Shown: positions 27,532 to 38,984 of the stretch, one piece after another
How positions within the stretch are numbered: the stretch's first letter is position 1
How the letters are laid out: each line of letters begins with the position of its first letter
Assembly (NCBI GenBank): GCA_002095305.1
Contig: MIEI01000006.1
Span: forward strand, 36,997-100,996
DNA length: 64,000 bases
Direction: 5' to 3'
Source of the DNA: Pantoea brenneri
Lineage (GTDB): Bacteria; Pseudomonadota; Gammaproteobacteria; Enterobacterales; Enterobacteriaceae
Program-made: the position numbers and the translations under genes
Notes under the pieces: generated by a model
What the model was told of the DNA's origin: nothing
Seen by the model: the letters and a program-made list of their open reading frames with translations, nothing else
The model's database searches: none

Positions 27532-30133
27532 CGCCACGCTGCGCAATAAGCGCAAAATTTCGCCCTTCTGGCTGCTGCCGATCATCGCGATGCTGATCGC
27601 CTGTTGGCTGTTGTGGACTAATTATCAGGAGCGCGGCACCACCATCACCATCAATTTCCAGACGGCGGATGGTATCGTGCCGGGCCGCACGCCAATCCGC
27701 TATCAGGGCGTGGAAGTGGGCACCGTGCAGGGCATCAATCTGAGCGATGACTATCGCAGCATTCAGATTAAGGCCAGCATCAAGAGCGACATGCGTGATG
27801 CGCTGCGGGAAGATACCCAGTTCTGGCTGGTGACGCCTAAAGCTTCACTGGCGGGCGTATCGGGACTGGATGCGCTGGTCGGCGGTAACTACATCGGCAT
27901 GATGCCAGGCAAAGGTAAACCGAGTGAAGCCTTTACCGCGCTCGATACCCAACCCAAATATCGGGTCAATACCGGTGAACTGTTAATCCATCTGTATGCG
28001 CCTGATTTAGGTTCGCTGAGCACCGGATCGCTGGTCTACTATCGCAAAATCCCGGTCGGTCGGGTCTATGACTACAGCATCAATAACAAAAACGATGGCG
28101 TGGCGATTGATGTGCTGATCGACCGTCGCTTTACCAACCTGGTGAAAACCAGCAGCCGCTTCTGGAACGTGTCGGGAGTGAATGCCGATGTCAGCCTGAG
28201 CGGAGCCAAAGTCCAGCTTGAGAGCCTTGCCGCGCTGGTCAACGGCGCAGTGGCGTTTGACTCGCCTGCCGAGGGCGAACCGGCTAAAGCTGAACAAAAT
28301 TACCGGCTCTATCCCGATCTGGCGCACAGCCAGCGTGGCGTGCTGATTACGCTTGATCTGCCAGACGGTAAAAACCTCAAAGCGGGCAGCACGCCGCTGT
28401 TGTATCAGGGACTGGAAGTCGGCACCCTGACCAAACTTAATTTGCAGGATGGCGGCAAGGTGACCGGCGAACTGACGATCGATCCGTCGGTAGTCGGTCT
28501 GATGCGCAGCGGTACCCGCATTGAAATGCGCAGCCCGAAAATCAGCCTGACCGATACCAGCCTCAGTGCGTTGCTGACCGGCAATACCCTTGAACTGGTG
28601 CCTGGCGAAGGTCCGCCGCAGCAGCACTACACCGTGCTGGCATCCAATGAAACTCTGCTGCAGAAACCCAACGTGCTGACGGTGAAACTCAGCGCGCCTG
28701 AAAGCTATGGTATCGATCAGGGCCAGCCGCTGATGCTGCACGGCATGCAGATTGGTCAGGTGATGTCGCGTTCGCTGGATGAAAATGGCGTCAACTTTGT
28801 GGTGGCGGTTAATCCGGAACACCGCGAACTGGTGCACGGCGACAGCAAGTTTATCGTTAACAGCCGACTGGACGTGAAATTCGGTCTGGATGGTATGCAG
28901 GTGCTCGGGGCCAGCGCCCGTGAGTGGGTGGATGGCGGCATTCGCCTTGAACCGGGCAAAAAAGGCCAGCCGAAAAACAGCTATCCGCTGTTTGCCGATG
29001 CGGAAAAAGCGGAAGAAGGGATTGTTGGCGATGCACCGTCAACCACCCTCACCCTGACCGCCACCAGCCTGCCCGATGTGCAGGCCGGCTCCATCGTGCT
29101 CTACCGTAAATATCAGGTTGGCGAGATCGTCAAAGTCACGCCGCGCGCCGATGCGTTTGATATTGCGGTGCATATCCAGCCGGAATACCGCAAATTGCTG
29201 ACCAGCGAAAGCGTGTTCTGGGCCGAAGGCGGCGCGCGGGTTCAGCTTAACGGCAGCGGCCTGACGGTGCAGGCATCCCCGCTCAACCGCGCGCTGAAAG
29301 GCGCTATCAGCTTCGACAATATGAGCGGCGCGCTGTCGGCTAAAGGTGATAAGCGCATTCTCTATCCGTCGGAAACCGCCGCCCGCGCCGTGGGTAGCCA
29401 GATCACGCTGCATACCTACGACGCCAGCAAACTGTCAGCCGGCATGCCGATCCGCTATCTGGGAATTAACGTCGGCCAGGTAGAATCGCTGTCGTTAAGC
29501 AGCGATAACAATCAGGTAGTGGCGAAAGCGGTGCTTTATCCGGAATACGTAGAGGATTTCGCCCGTCTCGGCAGCCGTTTCTCGGTGGTGTCACCGGAAA
29601 TCTCCGCCACCGGGGTGAATCACCTCGAAACCCTGTTGCAGCCTTACGTCAACGTCGATCCCGGCAAGGGACGCGCGGCGCGCATCTTTGAACTGCAGGA
29701 GAGCACCATCACCGATTCGCGCTACCTGAACGGCCTGAATATCTACGTTGATGCCGCCGAAGCCGGTTCGCTGTCGCTGGGTACGCCGGTGCTGTTCCGT
29801 GGGGTTGAAGTCGGTACCGTAACCGGCACCTCGCTGGGTAATATGGCCGACCGGGTGCAGATTGCGCTGCGCATCAGTAAAAAGTATCAGCATCTGGTGC
29901 GTAACAATTCGGTGTTCTGGCTGGCATCAGGCTACAACCTCGACTTTGGCCTGATTGGCGGCGTGGTGAAAACCGGGACCTTCCAGCAGTTTATTCGCGG
30001 TGGCATTCAGTTTGCGACCCCGCCAACCGTGCCGCTGGCGCCGCAGGCCAATCCGGATAAACATTTCCTGCTGCAGGATGAACCGCCGAAAGAGTGGCGC
30101 AACTGGGGCACGGCGATCCCGTCTCCGCGCTAA
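27500..30133 (+). CDS. letB: LetB (YebT), multi-MCE-domain intermembrane lipid tunnel
   Basis: 877-residue protein with a cytosolic N-terminus, one transmembrane helix ([20 protein letters not shown]) and a tandem array of MCE domains, each recognisable by its YxGxxVG core ([57 protein letters not shown]: seven copies). E. coli LetB forms a stack of seven hexameric rings carrying phospholipids across the periplasm. I took MQQETPTT at 27500, overlapping letA by 32 nt, since it matches the family start; ATG at 27494 is equally placed. Confidence 0.95.
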   Translation: MQQETPTTPTNATLRNKRKISPFWLLPIIAMLIACWLLWTNYQERGTTITINFQTADGIVPGRTPIRYQGVEVGTVQGINLSDDYRSIQIKASIKSDMRDALREDTQFWLVTPKASLAGVSGLDALVGGNYIGMMPGKGKPSEAFTALDTQPKYRVNTGELLIHLYAPDLGSLSTGSLVYYRKIPVGRVYDYSINNKNDGVAIDVLIDRRFTNLVKTSSRFWNVSGVNADVSLSGAKVQLESLAALVNGAVAFDSPAEGEPAKAEQNYRLYPDLAHSQRGVLITLDLPDGKNLKAGSTPLLYQGLEVGTLTKLNLQDGGKVTGELTIDPSVVGLMRSGTRIEMRSPKISLTDTSLSALLTGNTLELVPGEGPPQQHYTVLASNETLLQKPNVLTVKLSAPESYGIDQGQPLMLHGMQIGQVMSRSLDENGVNFVVAVNPEHRELVHGDSKFIVNSRLDVKFGLDGMQVLGASAREWVDGGIRLEPGKKGQPKNSYPLFADAEKAEEGIVGDAPSTTLTLTATSLPDVQAGSIVLYRKYQVGEIVKVTPRADAFDIAVHIQPEYRKLLTSESVFWAEGGARVQLNGSGLTVQASPLNRALKGAISFDNMSGALSAKGDKRILYPSETAARAVGSQITLHTYDASKLSAGMPIRYLGINVGQVESLSLSSDNNQVVAKAVLYPEYVEDFARLGSRFSVVSPEISATGVNHLETLLQPYVNVDPGKGRAARIFELQESTITDSRYLNGLNIYVDAAEAGSLSLGTPVLFRGVEVGTVTGTSLGNMADRVQIALRISKKYQHLVRNNSVFWLASGYNLDFGLIGGVVKTGTFQQFIRGGIQFATPPTVPLAPQANPDKHFLLQDEPPKEWRNWGTAIPSPR

Positions 30134-30144
30134 ACGAATGCCAA

Positions 30145-30341
30145 CGGGCAGCCAGACTGCCCGCTTCAGACGGTGGAAAGGGATAAAGCGATGGGCACAT
30201 GTGGCTGTAGCAAAGCATCGCGGGCCACGGATGGCCCGCGCTGAGCTGTCAGGGATGGCGCTTTTTGCGTCTTTGCGCAAGTCACATTTGCCCTGAGCCT
30301 GCAGGCTACAAACTCTCTCATCCGGGCAGCCAGGCTGCCCG
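30145..30341. repeat. Three GC-rich hairpins in the letB-rsmF intergenic region
   Basis: Two near-identical hairpins (CGGGCAG-CCAGA-CTGCCCG at 30145-30163 and CGGGCAG-CCAGG-CTGCCCG at 30323-30341) flank a third (GCGGGCCA / TGGCCCGC, 30220-30239). The last is followed by TTTGCTTTC and could act as a terminator. No ORF is supported in 30134-30392. Confidence 0.65.
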
Positions 30342-30392
30342 TTTGCTTTCTGCATGTTACACTGCCGCCTTTGCCTTAACTGGAATGTACCT

Positions 30393-31820
30393 GTGTCAGA
30401 CTCCTCTCTGTTTTTCCCCGCTGATTTTCTTGCCCTGATGCGCCAGGCCCTGCCAGATGATGCCAGCTTCGAAGCGTTTCTCGCCATCAGCCAGCAACCG
30501 CTGCGCCGCAGCCTGCGCGTCAACACGCTGAAAATCAGCGTGGCCGATTTCCTCGCTCAGACCGCGCAGTATGGCTGGCAACTGACGCCGGTGCCGTGGT
30601 GTGACGAAGGATTCTGGATCAGCCGGGAAGATGAGAGCCTGCCGCTCGGCAGCGTAGCTGAGCACCTGAGTGGCCTGTTTTACATTCAGGAAGCCAGCTC
30701 GATGCTGCCGGTGACTGCGCTGTTTGATGCGCAGTCTGAGGTGACAGCGGTGATGGACATGGCCGCTGCGCCGGGCTCTAAAACCACCCAGATCGCGGCA
30801 CGGATGAATAACCAGGGGATCATCCTGGCTAACGAGTTTTCCGCCAGCCGGGTCAAGGTGCTGCATGCCAATATCAGCCGCTGTGGCGTCAGCAACAGCG
30901 CCCTGACCCACTTTGATGCCCGGGTTTTTGGCCCGGCACTGCCGGAGCAGTTCGATGCGATACTGCTGGATGCGCCCTGTTCAGGCGAAGGGGTGATCCG
31001 TAAGGATGCCGACGCCATGAAAAACTGGACGCTGGAAACCACCGCAGCGATCGCCGCCACCCAGCGCGACCTGATTGACAGTGCCTTCCACGCGCTGAAG
31101 CCTGGCGGGACGCTGGTCTATTCGACCTGTACCCTGAATCAGATCGAGAATCAGCAGGTGATTGACTGGCTGCTGCAGCGCTATCCCGGCGCGGCTGAAG
31201 TGGAGCCACTCGATCGGTTATTTGACGGGGCTGCCCAGGCCGCAACGCCAGAGGGTTATCTGCACGTCTTCCCGCAGCTGTTCGATAGCGAGGGCTTCTT
31301 TGTTGCGCGGCTGCGTAAAACGGCGTCGGTTGAGCCGCTGCCAGTCCCGACGTATAAGGTGGGCAAGCTGCCGTTCTCACACCTGAGCCGCAAGCTGGAG
31401 AGCGAAATCAGGCAGGCGGCGGCGGCAGTTTCACTGACGTGGGATGATTCACTGGAGCTGTGGCAGCGCGATAAAGAGATCTGGCTGTTCCCGGCCGCCG
31501 TCACGCCGCTGTTAGGCAAAGTGCGCTTCTCACGAATTGGCCTGAAACTGGCAGAGACCTTTGCCAAAGGCTATCGCTGGCAGCATGAAGCGGTGATCGC
31601 GCTGGCCCGGCCAACGCCGGAACAGATATTTGAACTCAGCGCCGCTGAGGCGGAAGAGTGGTATCGCGGCCGGGATATCTATCCTGAAACGGCTCCGACG
31701 CGTGATGAGATGATTGTCACCTGGCAACATCAGCCGCTGGGGCTGGCGAAGAAGGTCGGTAGCCGGATTAAAAACAGTTATCCGCGCGAACTGGTGCGTG
31801 ACGGACGCCTGTTCCGCTGA
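30393..31820 (+). CDS. rsmF: 16S rRNA (cytosine-1407-C5)-methyltransferase RsmF
   Basis: 475-residue RsmB/NOL1-type m5C methyltransferase. Visible: SAM motif [13 protein letters not shown] (~residues 120-132), catalytic pair in DAPCSGEG and VYSTCTLN, and a C-terminal PUA-like RNA-binding part ending [13 protein letters not shown], as in E. coli YebU. I placed the start at GTG 30393 ([13 protein letters not shown]) by homology; an ATG 13 codons upstream adds unconserved residues. Confidence 0.95.
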   Translation: MSDSSLFFPADFLALMRQALPDDASFEAFLAISQQPLRRSLRVNTLKISVADFLAQTAQYGWQLTPVPWCDEGFWISREDESLPLGSVAEHLSGLFYIQEASSMLPVTALFDAQSEVTAVMDMAAAPGSKTTQIAARMNNQGIILANEFSASRVKVLHANISRCGVSNSALTHFDARVFGPALPEQFDAILLDAPCSGEGVIRKDADAMKNWTLETTAAIAATQRDLIDSAFHALKPGGTLVYSTCTLNQIENQQVIDWLLQRYPGAAEVEPLDRLFDGAAQAATPEGYLHVFPQLFDSEGFFVARLRKTASVEPLPVPTYKVGKLPFSHLSRKLESEIRQAAAAVSLTWDDSLELWQRDKEIWLFPAAVTPLLGKVRFSRIGLKLAETFAKGYRWQHEAVIALARPTPEQIFELSAAEAEEWYRGRDIYPETAPTRDEMIVTWQHQPLGLAKKVGSRIKNSYPRELVRDGRLFR

Positions 31821-31821
31821 G

Positions 31822-32469
31822 TCACTGCAGTTGTCGCAGCGTCAGGTGATTACCAAACACGGCGCCGGTATCAATGTAATGCAGGTTCTCCACCTCCAGC
31901 GGCTGCTGGAGTGGCGTATGACCAAAATAGAAGGCGTCTGCGCCCTGGATCGCACTGCGCTGCCCCGACTGAATTGCCTGCAGTCGGCGGCGGCTCCACA
32001 CCACATCCTGCCAGTTAAGCGACTTTTCCCAGCTATAGCCAGCCGCCGGATAATCAGCATGCGCCACTACTACAATCCGCTGGTCGAGCTGCAGATGCAG
32101 AATCAGCGGCAGTTCCTGGCAGCGTTGCAGCGCATGCCGGGCGCCGATCAGCGCGGCACCGCGCAGTTGCCAGAACCAGTCTCCCCCGTTCATCTGCCAG
32201 AGATCCATTTCGTGACCCTGTAACGCCGCCAGCGCCATCTCTTCATGGTTGCCACGCACACAGCGAAACCAGGGCTCATCCATCAGCGCCAGGCAGCCGG
32301 GACTATCTGGCCCACGATCGATTAAATCGCCGGTTGAAATCAGTAAATCCTGCTGCGGACTGAACCGGTGCTGCAGTAACAGCGCATCGAGTTCGCGACG
32401 ACAGCCGTGCAGATCCCCGACAATCCAGATCCGGTCCCAGTTTTCACCGTTGAGATAGTGATAGTGCAT
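31822..32469 (-). CDS. pphA: Serine/threonine protein phosphatase PphA
   Basis: 215-residue PPP-family metallophosphatase related to E. coli PphA (PrpA) and phage lambda phosphatase. The metal-binding signatures are intact: GDLHGC, GDLIDRG and GNHE, with HADYP and FGHTPLQQ later and an IDTGAVFG end. In E. coli it feeds misfolded-protein signals to CpxR. ATG at 32469 (MHYHYLNGE); an extension to 32577 has no family support. Convergent with rsmF. Confidence 0.93.
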   Translation of the reverse strand: MHYHYLNGENWDRIWIVGDLHGCRRELDALLLQHRFSPQQDLLISTGDLIDRGPDSPGCLALMDEPWFRCVRGNHEEMALAALQGHEMDLWQMNGGDWFWQLRGAALIGARHALQRCQELPLILHLQLDQRIVVVAHADYPAAGYSWEKSLNWQDVVWSRRRLQAIQSGQRSAIQGADAFYFGHTPLQQPLEVENLHYIDTGAVFGNHLTLRQLQ

Positions 32470-32709
32470 GGTGTGGCCTTCAGCGTGTTGAGGCGGTAGC
32501 TGAAGTATAGATCGAATAGCTGGCTGTTCAGCCCAGACCGGCTGGGCAGGCCCATGGCAGGGATCGGCCGTCATCAACGCGATGTCGTCTGGCGCTGGGT
32601 GTCATACCGGCAGGCTGATCGCGCTGGCCATGACAATGCACCTGTTCCGGCCACGTCTGTTGATGAGGTTTGCACCGTTCACCCGCGCAACCCTTTTGTC
32701 TTACGCCGA

Positions 32710-32925
32710 TCAGGCGCGGCGTTTCGCCGGGTAGTTAATCAGTTTTTCAGCCGGCCGAATCGGTCGCCGTACCAGCTCACCGCCACAGTTCGGGCAAAGA
32801 TGCTGAAGATGCTGCTCTGCGCAGTCAGCGCAAAAGGTGCATTCGAATGAACAGATGCGTGCTTCGGTTGAGGCGGGCGGTAGATCGGTATCGCAGTACT
32901 CACAGTTGGGGCGAAGTTCCAGCAT
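32710..32925 (-). CDS. DUF1272 family zinc-ribbon protein
   Basis: 71 residues with ten cysteines arranged as repeated CxxC pairs (CEYCDTDL, CSFECTFCADC, CPNCGGEL), typical of the DUF1272 family and suggesting one or two structural zinc sites. The C-terminus is basic (RRPIRPAEKL). Function unknown. It opens the accessory block between pphA and sdsR. Confidence 0.85.
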   Translation of the reverse strand: MLELRPNCEYCDTDLPPASTEARICSFECTFCADCAEQHLQHLCPNCGGELVRRPIRPAEKLINYPAKRRA

Positions 32926-33095
32926 GGCGGTCGTCCTGAAGAGAAGGTGTGCCCCAGCTTCGCCTGAGCTGGCCGGATTGTCGAGACGTCAATCAGACAA
33001 GAGAGAGCCAGATCCGGCCAGGTTGCTATGGCAGCGCATGCGCCAGTTCGTGCGGCAGCTTAAGCGGCGGCATGAACTGGCGCCCACCGCTCGCG

Positions 33096-34445
33096 TTAGT
33101 GTGGCGACCGGTTGTCCGTCGGTTCCGGTTGCTGCCGATCGTCGTCTGGCTGTAAATCGTCAGGATCCGGTTCAGGCTCCGGCTCGCCGCTGCCCATCGA
33201 TGCCTGAATCACCTCTTCTTCCAGCGTGGGAATCAACGCAGCACCCAGCGGTGACGTGGCGAGACTGTCCGGCATTACCACGTGCGGCAACGGCACTTCG
33301 GTGGTCGGCAGCGGCCCCGGCGCTTTAACGTAACTCAGTCCGGCAATCATCAGTGCGCAGAGGGTAAAGAACAGGTAGAGCATATTGCTGCCCAGCGGCT
33401 GTATCAGCGCCCCGACCACCAGCGGCCCGATACTGGCCCCAATCCCAAACGCCATCAGCAGACAGGCGGTTAACGACACCCGCCGTTCAGGAGCCACCTG
33501 ATCGTTTGCCAGCGCCACCTGCAACGGATAGAGCGAGAACTGCATCATGCTGGCAACAAAGGCGATGCCAATCATCCAGTTGAACGTCAGATGCGGCAGC
33601 AGCACCAGCGGCACGCAGGCCACGGCAAACAGCAGCGCCATGATAAACAACAACCGCTGGCGGTCGTAACGATCCGACAGCCAGCTCAGCGGAAACTGCG
33701 ATACCAGCCCGGCAAAGATAGTCAGACTCATAAAGTAGCCGGTCTGGCTGGTGGTAAAGCCTTTGCTGCTGCCGTAGACCGGCGCCAGACCGTAAAATGC
33801 ACCAATCACCATTCCGGTCACCAGAGTGGTGCCGAGCAGTTTCGGAATGGTGCGAATGAAGTAGCTCAGCTCCATCGGTGCTGGCGACATCGGCTGCACG
33901 TGGGTGCGGGTGGTGAGCGCGATCGGCACCAGGCAGAGGGCGAAGCAGAGCGCCACGATTAGCAGTGTGCTGACGTCAAAGCCGCTTTGCAGGCTGAGCA
34001 CCACCTGGCCGCCGCTCAGGCCCAGGTACGTCGCGACCATATAGAAGCCAAAAATCACTCCGCGCTGCGACGACTCCGCCTGATCGTTGAGCCAGCTCTC
34101 CAGCACCATGTACTGACACATCATGCACAGCCCGATAATCAGGCGCAGAAAAACCCACAGCGGAATAAAATCGGTCAGGCCGTGGCCAATCACCGAAGCG
34201 GTGATAATCCCGGCGCAGGCGACGTAGGCGCGGATATGGCCGACCCGGGCAATCAGGTTGTGCCCGACCTTGCCGCCAATCACCAGCCCGATATAGTTCG
34301 CGGCGATAATTGCGCCGATCAGCGCGCCATTGACCTGCTCGCTGGCCAGCCGCAGCGAAACATAGGTGGTTAACAAGCCAGACCCCAGCAGCATCAGCAG
34401 TGTGGTGGTATACAGCGGCAGAAAAGTACTGAATATTTTACGCAT
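33096..34445 (-). CDS. MFS transporter, YcaD-like
   Basis: 449 residues with about 12 hydrophobic segments. MFS motif A-like sequences appear after TM2 (GGKVGHNLIARVGHIRAY) and in the middle loop (LSDRYDRQRLL). The C-terminal ~60 residues are a hydrophilic tail very rich in Pro, Glu and Asp (EPEPEPDPDDLQPDDD), unusual for the family. Substrate unknown. No operon partner; 170 bp from the DUF1272 gene, same strand. Confidence 0.85.
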   Translation of the reverse strand: MRKIFSTFLPLYTTTLLMLLGSGLLTTYVSLRLASEQVNGALIGAIIAANYIGLVIGGKVGHNLIARVGHIRAYVACAGIITASVIGHGLTDFIPLWVFLRLIIGLCMMCQYMVLESWLNDQAESSQRGVIFGFYMVATYLGLSGGQVVLSLQSGFDVSTLLIVALCFALCLVPIALTTRTHVQPMSPAPMELSYFIRTIPKLLGTTLVTGMVIGAFYGLAPVYGSSKGFTTSQTGYFMSLTIFAGLVSQFPLSWLSDRYDRQRLLFIMALLFAVACVPLVLLPHLTFNWMIGIAFVASMMQFSLYPLQVALANDQVAPERRVSLTACLLMAFGIGASIGPLVVGALIQPLGSNMLYLFFTLCALMIAGLSYVKAPGPLPTTEVPLPHVVMPDSLATSPLGAALIPTLEEEVIQASMGSGEPEPEPDPDDLQPDDDRQQPEPTDNRSPH

Positions 34446-34552
34446 ACGACTCCCTGTCTACACCTGGCAGGCATCAGGCCAGTAACGCCCTAAAGATAGT
34501 CGATTTAATCGCGCTACGGTGCCGGATTATCGTCGTCAGCCGCAGCGGGAAT

Positions 34553-34586
34553 AAAAAAGCCCGTAAACATCTGCATGTTTACGGGC
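34553..34586 (-). terminator. Terminator of betT
   Basis: On the minus strand a perfect 12-bp stem GCCCGTAAACAT / ATGTTTACGGGC with loop GCAG, followed by six T, immediately after the betT stop. Confidence 0.9.
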
Positions 34587-34592
34587 CGGTTG

Positions 34593-36622
34593 TTACACGC
34601 TCGGGAAGGTAATGTTGCTGCCCGGCGCTTCACGATTGAGATGGATAAAGTTCAGGTGGCGCTCATACTGATCGAGTATGTCGATAATCACCTGCTCTTT
34701 GCTGTAATCCATTAAATCGTTGCCCTGACTGCCTTCCAGCAGGAAGGTTTCCAGCCGGTAATAGGTCGATTTACCGCTGCGGGCGCGATAGGTAAAGCCC
34801 GGAACAGAGTATTGCTGTGGCCAGACCTGATAGACAAAGTCCTGCTCTTCGCCGAGGTGGACGCGCAGATCCAGATAACCGATGGGATTGGCCTCATCCG
34901 GTGCCACGCTTTCCAGCGTCACCCCGCCGCCGCGCAGCTCCAGCTCTTTCGCCACTTCCTGCATCGCCGGATAGATGGTGTTCTCCATCATCTGTTGGGT
35001 ATAACGCGAGCCAGGATAGTTCATCAGGCGCGACAGCCGTTTTTTCCAGGTCAGACGGTCGGTAGCGTGCGCCAGATACGGTGCGGTATCACGGGTGGCG
35101 CTGGCGCGGCGATAGTCTTCTATCTTCAGCGATTTATACAGTCCCGCCATCACAAAGAAGATCACGAAACTGAACGGCAGACCCATGATCACCGTGGTGT
35201 TCTGCAGGGCAGAAATACCGTTGGTCATCAGCATACTCAGCGTCAGGACACCAATCGCAATCGACCAGAAGATGCGCAGCCAGTTAGGCGCATCGCTGTT
35301 GATATCCTTCAGCTTCGAAGTGAAGTTACCCAGCACCAGCGAACCGGAATCGGCTGACGTCACGTAGAACAGCATACCGGTGATGGTGGCGACCGAGGCA
35401 CTGAGTTTAAACGCCGGATACTGCGCCAGCAGGCTGTAGAAACCGCGTTCCGCATGGGCCATCACTTCCTGGGCGAAACCGGCATTGCCGTGAATAATCT
35501 GGTAAAGCGCGGCGTTACCAAACACCGACAGCCACAGCAGCGTAAAGGTGAACGGAATGATCAGCGTACCGAGCACGAACTCACGGATAGTACGGCCACG
35601 GGAGATACGCGCCAGGAACAGCCCGACGAACGGTGACCAGGCAACCCACCACGCCCAGAAGAATAGCGTCCAGCTATTCATCCATTGGGTCGGACGATCA
35701 AAAGCGAAGGTATTCAGCGTCATGCCCATGAAACGGTTAATGTAATCGCCGACGTTCAGCACCAGCGCATTCAGCAGGAATTCGGTATTGCCGAAGAACA
35801 GCACAAACAGGATCAGTCCCAGCGCCAGCACCACGTTCAGCTCCGACAGGATACGGATCCCCTTATCAACGCCGGAAGTAACGGAAATGGTTGCGATCAC
35901 CACCGACAGCACAATCAACGCGGTCTGGGCGGTCAGGCCTTCCGGAATATCAAACAGCACTTTCAGACCGTAATTGAGCTGCACCACCCCTATCCCAGCG
36001 TGGTGGCGATACCAAAAATGGTGCCGACCACCGCAGCGATGTCGACGGTATGACCAATCGGACCGTAAATACGTTTACCAAAAATCGGGTAGAGCGCGGA
36101 ACGGATGGTCAAAGGCAGATTGTAGCGATAGCTGAAGTAGCCGAGCGCAATCCCCATCAGTGCGTACATCGACCAGCCGGTCAGACCGTAGTGGAACAGC
36201 GTCCAGACCATCGCCTGACGGGCGGCTTCCAGCGTCTGCCCCGCCCCTTCCGGCGGCTGCATGTACTGCGTCACCGGCTCGGCGACCGAGAAGAACATCA
36301 GGTCGATGCCAATCCCGGCGGCAAACAGCATCGCCGACCAGCTCAGTACGCTGAATTCAGGTTTGGACTGCTCCGGTCCCAGCTTGATCGAGCCAAAGCG
36401 TGAGCAGGCCATGTAGAGCACGAACACGATGTAGAGCGTGGCAGCCAGCATGTAGTACCAGCCGAAGGTGGCGGAAACCCAGTTGACCGCCGCGAGGATC
36501 CAGCCGGCGGCCAGATCGCTGTAGAGAATCGTCACGAGTGAAAACGTCAGAATCAATCCGGCAGAGGTGTAGAACACAACGGGATTGAGTCTGTCTTTTT
36601 CACCGGCAGGTGGATTATTCAT
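34593..36622 (-). CDS. betT: Choline BCCT transporter BetT, interrupted by a one-base deletion
   Basis: Proton-driven high-affinity choline uptake. The first 210 codons (MNNPPAGEKDRLNP ... IFGIATTLG) hit TAG in CTGGGATAGGGG near 35995; one extra G restores GIGVVQLNYGL and the rest. The 2030-nt span becomes 2031, i.e. 676 residues against 677 in E. coli. The BCCT signature WWVAWSPFVG and the long cytosolic C-terminal domain (from ~residue 510) are intact, as expected for the osmoresponsive BetT type. Divergent from betI. Probably a sequencing indel. Confidence 0.92.
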
Positions 36623-36818
36623 CGATTACCTCTGGTTAGTTTTCCTGAAAATACGCAATGGATAAATATCGCCGTCTGCGGCTGACGCGCCGCGCGGCCT
36701 GATGTTGTTATTTCTCTTCCTGATTTGTCGCTTCGGCAATCCGGTCTGTTTTAGCACTCAATACCGTTTCGCTTTCGCTACATTTAAAGAACAGCATCCT
36801 AACAACTTTTCTTTTTAT

Positions 36819-36832
36819 ATTGAACGTGCAAT
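36819..36832. promoter_or_regulatory. Candidate BetI operator
   Basis: ATTGAACGTGCAAT, palindromic apart from one position pair, lies in the betT-betI divergent region 48 bp upstream of the betI start. BetI of E. coli binds one short palindromic site between these two genes and is released by choline. Assignment by position and symmetry only. Confidence 0.5.
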
Positions 36833-36879
36833 CAAAAAAAGTTTTAATAGTCCCTCGATTTGAGGGTGGAGCTGGAGCT

Positions 36880-37473
36880 ATGCCAAAGGTGGGGATGCAG
36901 CCGATACGACGTCGGCAACTGATTGATGCGACCCTGAGCACGATTAACGAAGTGGGGATTAACGATGCCACCATCGCCCAGATTGCCCGCCGGGCGGGTG
37001 TCTCGACCGGCATCATCAGTCACTACTTCAAAGACAAGAACGGCCTGCTGGAAGCGACGATGCGTGATGTGACGCGTCAGCTGCGTGATGCGGTTTCAAG
37101 CCGGCTACAGCCGCTGGCCAATGCCTCAGCAGAAGAACGTCTGCGGGCGATTGTCGACGGTAATTTTGATGAAACTCAGGTGCATAGCGCCGCGATGAAA
37201 GCCTGGCTCGATTTCTGGGCCAGCAGCATGCACCAGCCCCAACTGAATCGCCTTGAGCGGGTCAGCAGTCGACGTCTTTTCTCGACGCTGGTCGCTGAAT
37301 TTCGCCGCGAGCTGCCACTGGAACAGGCACGCCTCGCCGCACACGGGCTGGCCGCCCTGATTGATGGCTTATGGCTGCGCGCCGCGCTGAGCGGTGAGCC
37401 GTTTAAGCCGGTGGTGGCCCGCACACTGACGACCCAATTCATCCGTCAGCAACTGGCTGGCGAGCACGAATAA
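36880..37473 (+). CDS. betI: TetR-family choline-responsive repressor BetI
   Basis: 197 residues from [19 protein letters not shown], the family's standard N-terminus; the frame is open further upstream but without homology. The N-terminal HTH ([21 protein letters not shown]) is almost identical to E. coli BetI. The ligand domain has [13 protein letters not shown] and [14 protein letters not shown]. Represses betT and betIBA unless choline is present. GGAGCTGGAGCT precedes the start; betB follows 14 bp later. Confidence 0.95.
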   Translation: MPKVGMQPIRRRQLIDATLSTINEVGINDATIAQIARRAGVSTGIISHYFKDKNGLLEATMRDVTRQLRDAVSSRLQPLANASAEERLRAIVDGNFDETQVHSAAMKAWLDFWASSMHQPQLNRLERVSSRRLFSTLVAEFRRELPLEQARLAAHGLAALIDGLWLRAALSGEPFKPVVARTLTTQFIRQQLAGEHE

Positions 37474-37487
37474 CGGAAGGAGAAACC

Positions 37488-38960
37488 ATGTCCCGATTCA
37501 CCGAGCAGAAACTCTACATTGATGGCGCTTACGTTGCCGCGGCGTCTGGCGAGACGTTCCAGACGATCAACCCGGTCAACGGCGAAGTGCTGGCAGAGGT
37601 CCACGCTGCCGGCCAGCAGGATGTCGATCGCGCCGTTGTCGCCGCCCGTAAAGGCCAGAAAGTCTGGGCCGCGATGACCGCAATGGAGCGTTCACGCATT
37701 CTGCGCCGCGCCGTCGATATTCTGCGTGAGCGCAACGATGAACTGGCTGAGCTGGAGATGCTGGATACCGGTAAACCGCTGAGCGAAACCGCCAGCGTCG
37801 ACATTGTTACCGGTGCTGACGTGCTGGAGTACTACGCCGGGCTGGTGCCGGCCCTTGAAGGCCAGCAGATCCCGCTGCGCGATACCGCTTTCGTCTACAC
37901 CCGCCGCGAACCGCTGGGCGTGGTGGCCGGTATCGGTGCCTGGAACTACCCGATTCAGATTGCGCTGTGGAAATCAGCACCGGCGCTGGCGGCCGGTAAC
38001 GCGATGATTTTCAAACCCAGCGAAATCACGCCGCTTACCGCCCTGAAACTGGCGGAGATTTACACCGAAGCGGGCCTGCCGGACGGCGTGTTCAACGTGC
38101 TGCCAGGCATCGGTTCGGTCACCGGCCAGTTGCTGACCGAACATCCCGGCATCGACAAAGTGTCGTTCACCGGTGGTGTTGTCAGCGGCAAAAAAGTGAT
38201 GGCCAACGCAGCCGGTTCAACCCTGAAAGAGGTCACCATGGAGCTGGGCGGCAAATCACCGCTGATCATCTTTGATGACGCCGATCTCGATCTGGCGGCT
38301 GACATCGCCATGATGGCCAACTTCTACAGCTCGGGCCAGGTCTGCACCAACGGTACCCGGGTATTTATCCCGACCAGACTGCAGACGGCGTTCGAAGCCA
38401 AAATCAGCGAGCGCGTGGCCCGCATCCGGGCGGGCGATCTGCGTAAGCCAGAGACCAACTTTGGCCCGATGGTCAGCTTCAGTCATCGCGATAACGTGAT
38501 GCGCTACATCGAATCAGGCATTGCCGAAGGTGCACGCCTGCTGTGCGGCGGAAAACGTCTGACCGGTGGCGAGTTCGATCAGGGCGCCTGGGTGGCACCC
38601 ACGGTGTTCACCGACTGCCGCGATGAGATGAAGATCGTCCGTGAGGAAATCTTCGGGCCGGTGATGTCGATTCTGAGCTACGACAGCGAAGAAGAAGTGA
38701 TCCGCCGCGCCAACGACACCGACTTTGGTCTGGCTGCCGGGCTGGTCACCCAGGACCTGAACCGGGCGCACCGCGTGATTCATCAGATTGAAGCCGGCAT
38801 TTGCTGGATCAACACCTGGGGTGAATCGGCAGCGGAAATGCCGGTTGGCGGCTACAAGCACTCCGGGATTGGACGCGAAAATGGCCTGATGACGCTGCAG
38901 AGCTACACCCAGGTGAAGTCAGTGCAGGTTGAGCTGTCGCGTTTTCAGTCGGTATTTTAA
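37488..38960 (+). CDS. betB: Betaine aldehyde dehydrogenase
   Basis: 490-residue NAD(P)-dependent aldehyde dehydrogenase oxidising betaine aldehyde to glycine betaine. Visible: cofactor-binding [19 protein letters not shown], active-site Glu in [10 protein letters not shown] and nucleophile Cys in [11 protein letters not shown] (~residue 286), and the C-terminal [13 protein letters not shown]. Same length as E. coli BetB (490). Second gene of betIBA behind GGAAGGAGAAACC. Confidence 0.97.
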   Translation: MSRFTEQKLYIDGAYVAAASGETFQTINPVNGEVLAEVHAAGQQDVDRAVVAARKGQKVWAAMTAMERSRILRRAVDILRERNDELAELEMLDTGKPLSETASVDIVTGADVLEYYAGLVPALEGQQIPLRDTAFVYTRREPLGVVAGIGAWNYPIQIALWKSAPALAAGNAMIFKPSEITPLTALKLAEIYTEAGLPDGVFNVLPGIGSVTGQLLTEHPGIDKVSFTGGVVSGKKVMANAAGSTLKEVTMELGGKSPLIIFDDADLDLAADIAMMANFYSSGQVCTNGTRVFIPTRLQTAFEAKISERVARIRAGDLRKPETNFGPMVSFSHRDNVMRYIESGIAEGARLLCGGKRLTGGEFDQGAWVAPTVFTDCRDEMKIVREEIFGPVMSILSYDSEEEVIRRANDTDFGLAAGLVTQDLNRAHRVIHQIEAGICWINTWGESAAEMPVGGYKHSGIGRENGLMTLQSYTQVKSVQVELSRFQSVF

Positions 38961-38984
38961 TCAAGAAAACCTGAGGAACGATGA

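Noticed and set aside
34593..36622. betT as two separate transporter genes
   Set aside because: The two frames join into one full-length BetT with a single added base.
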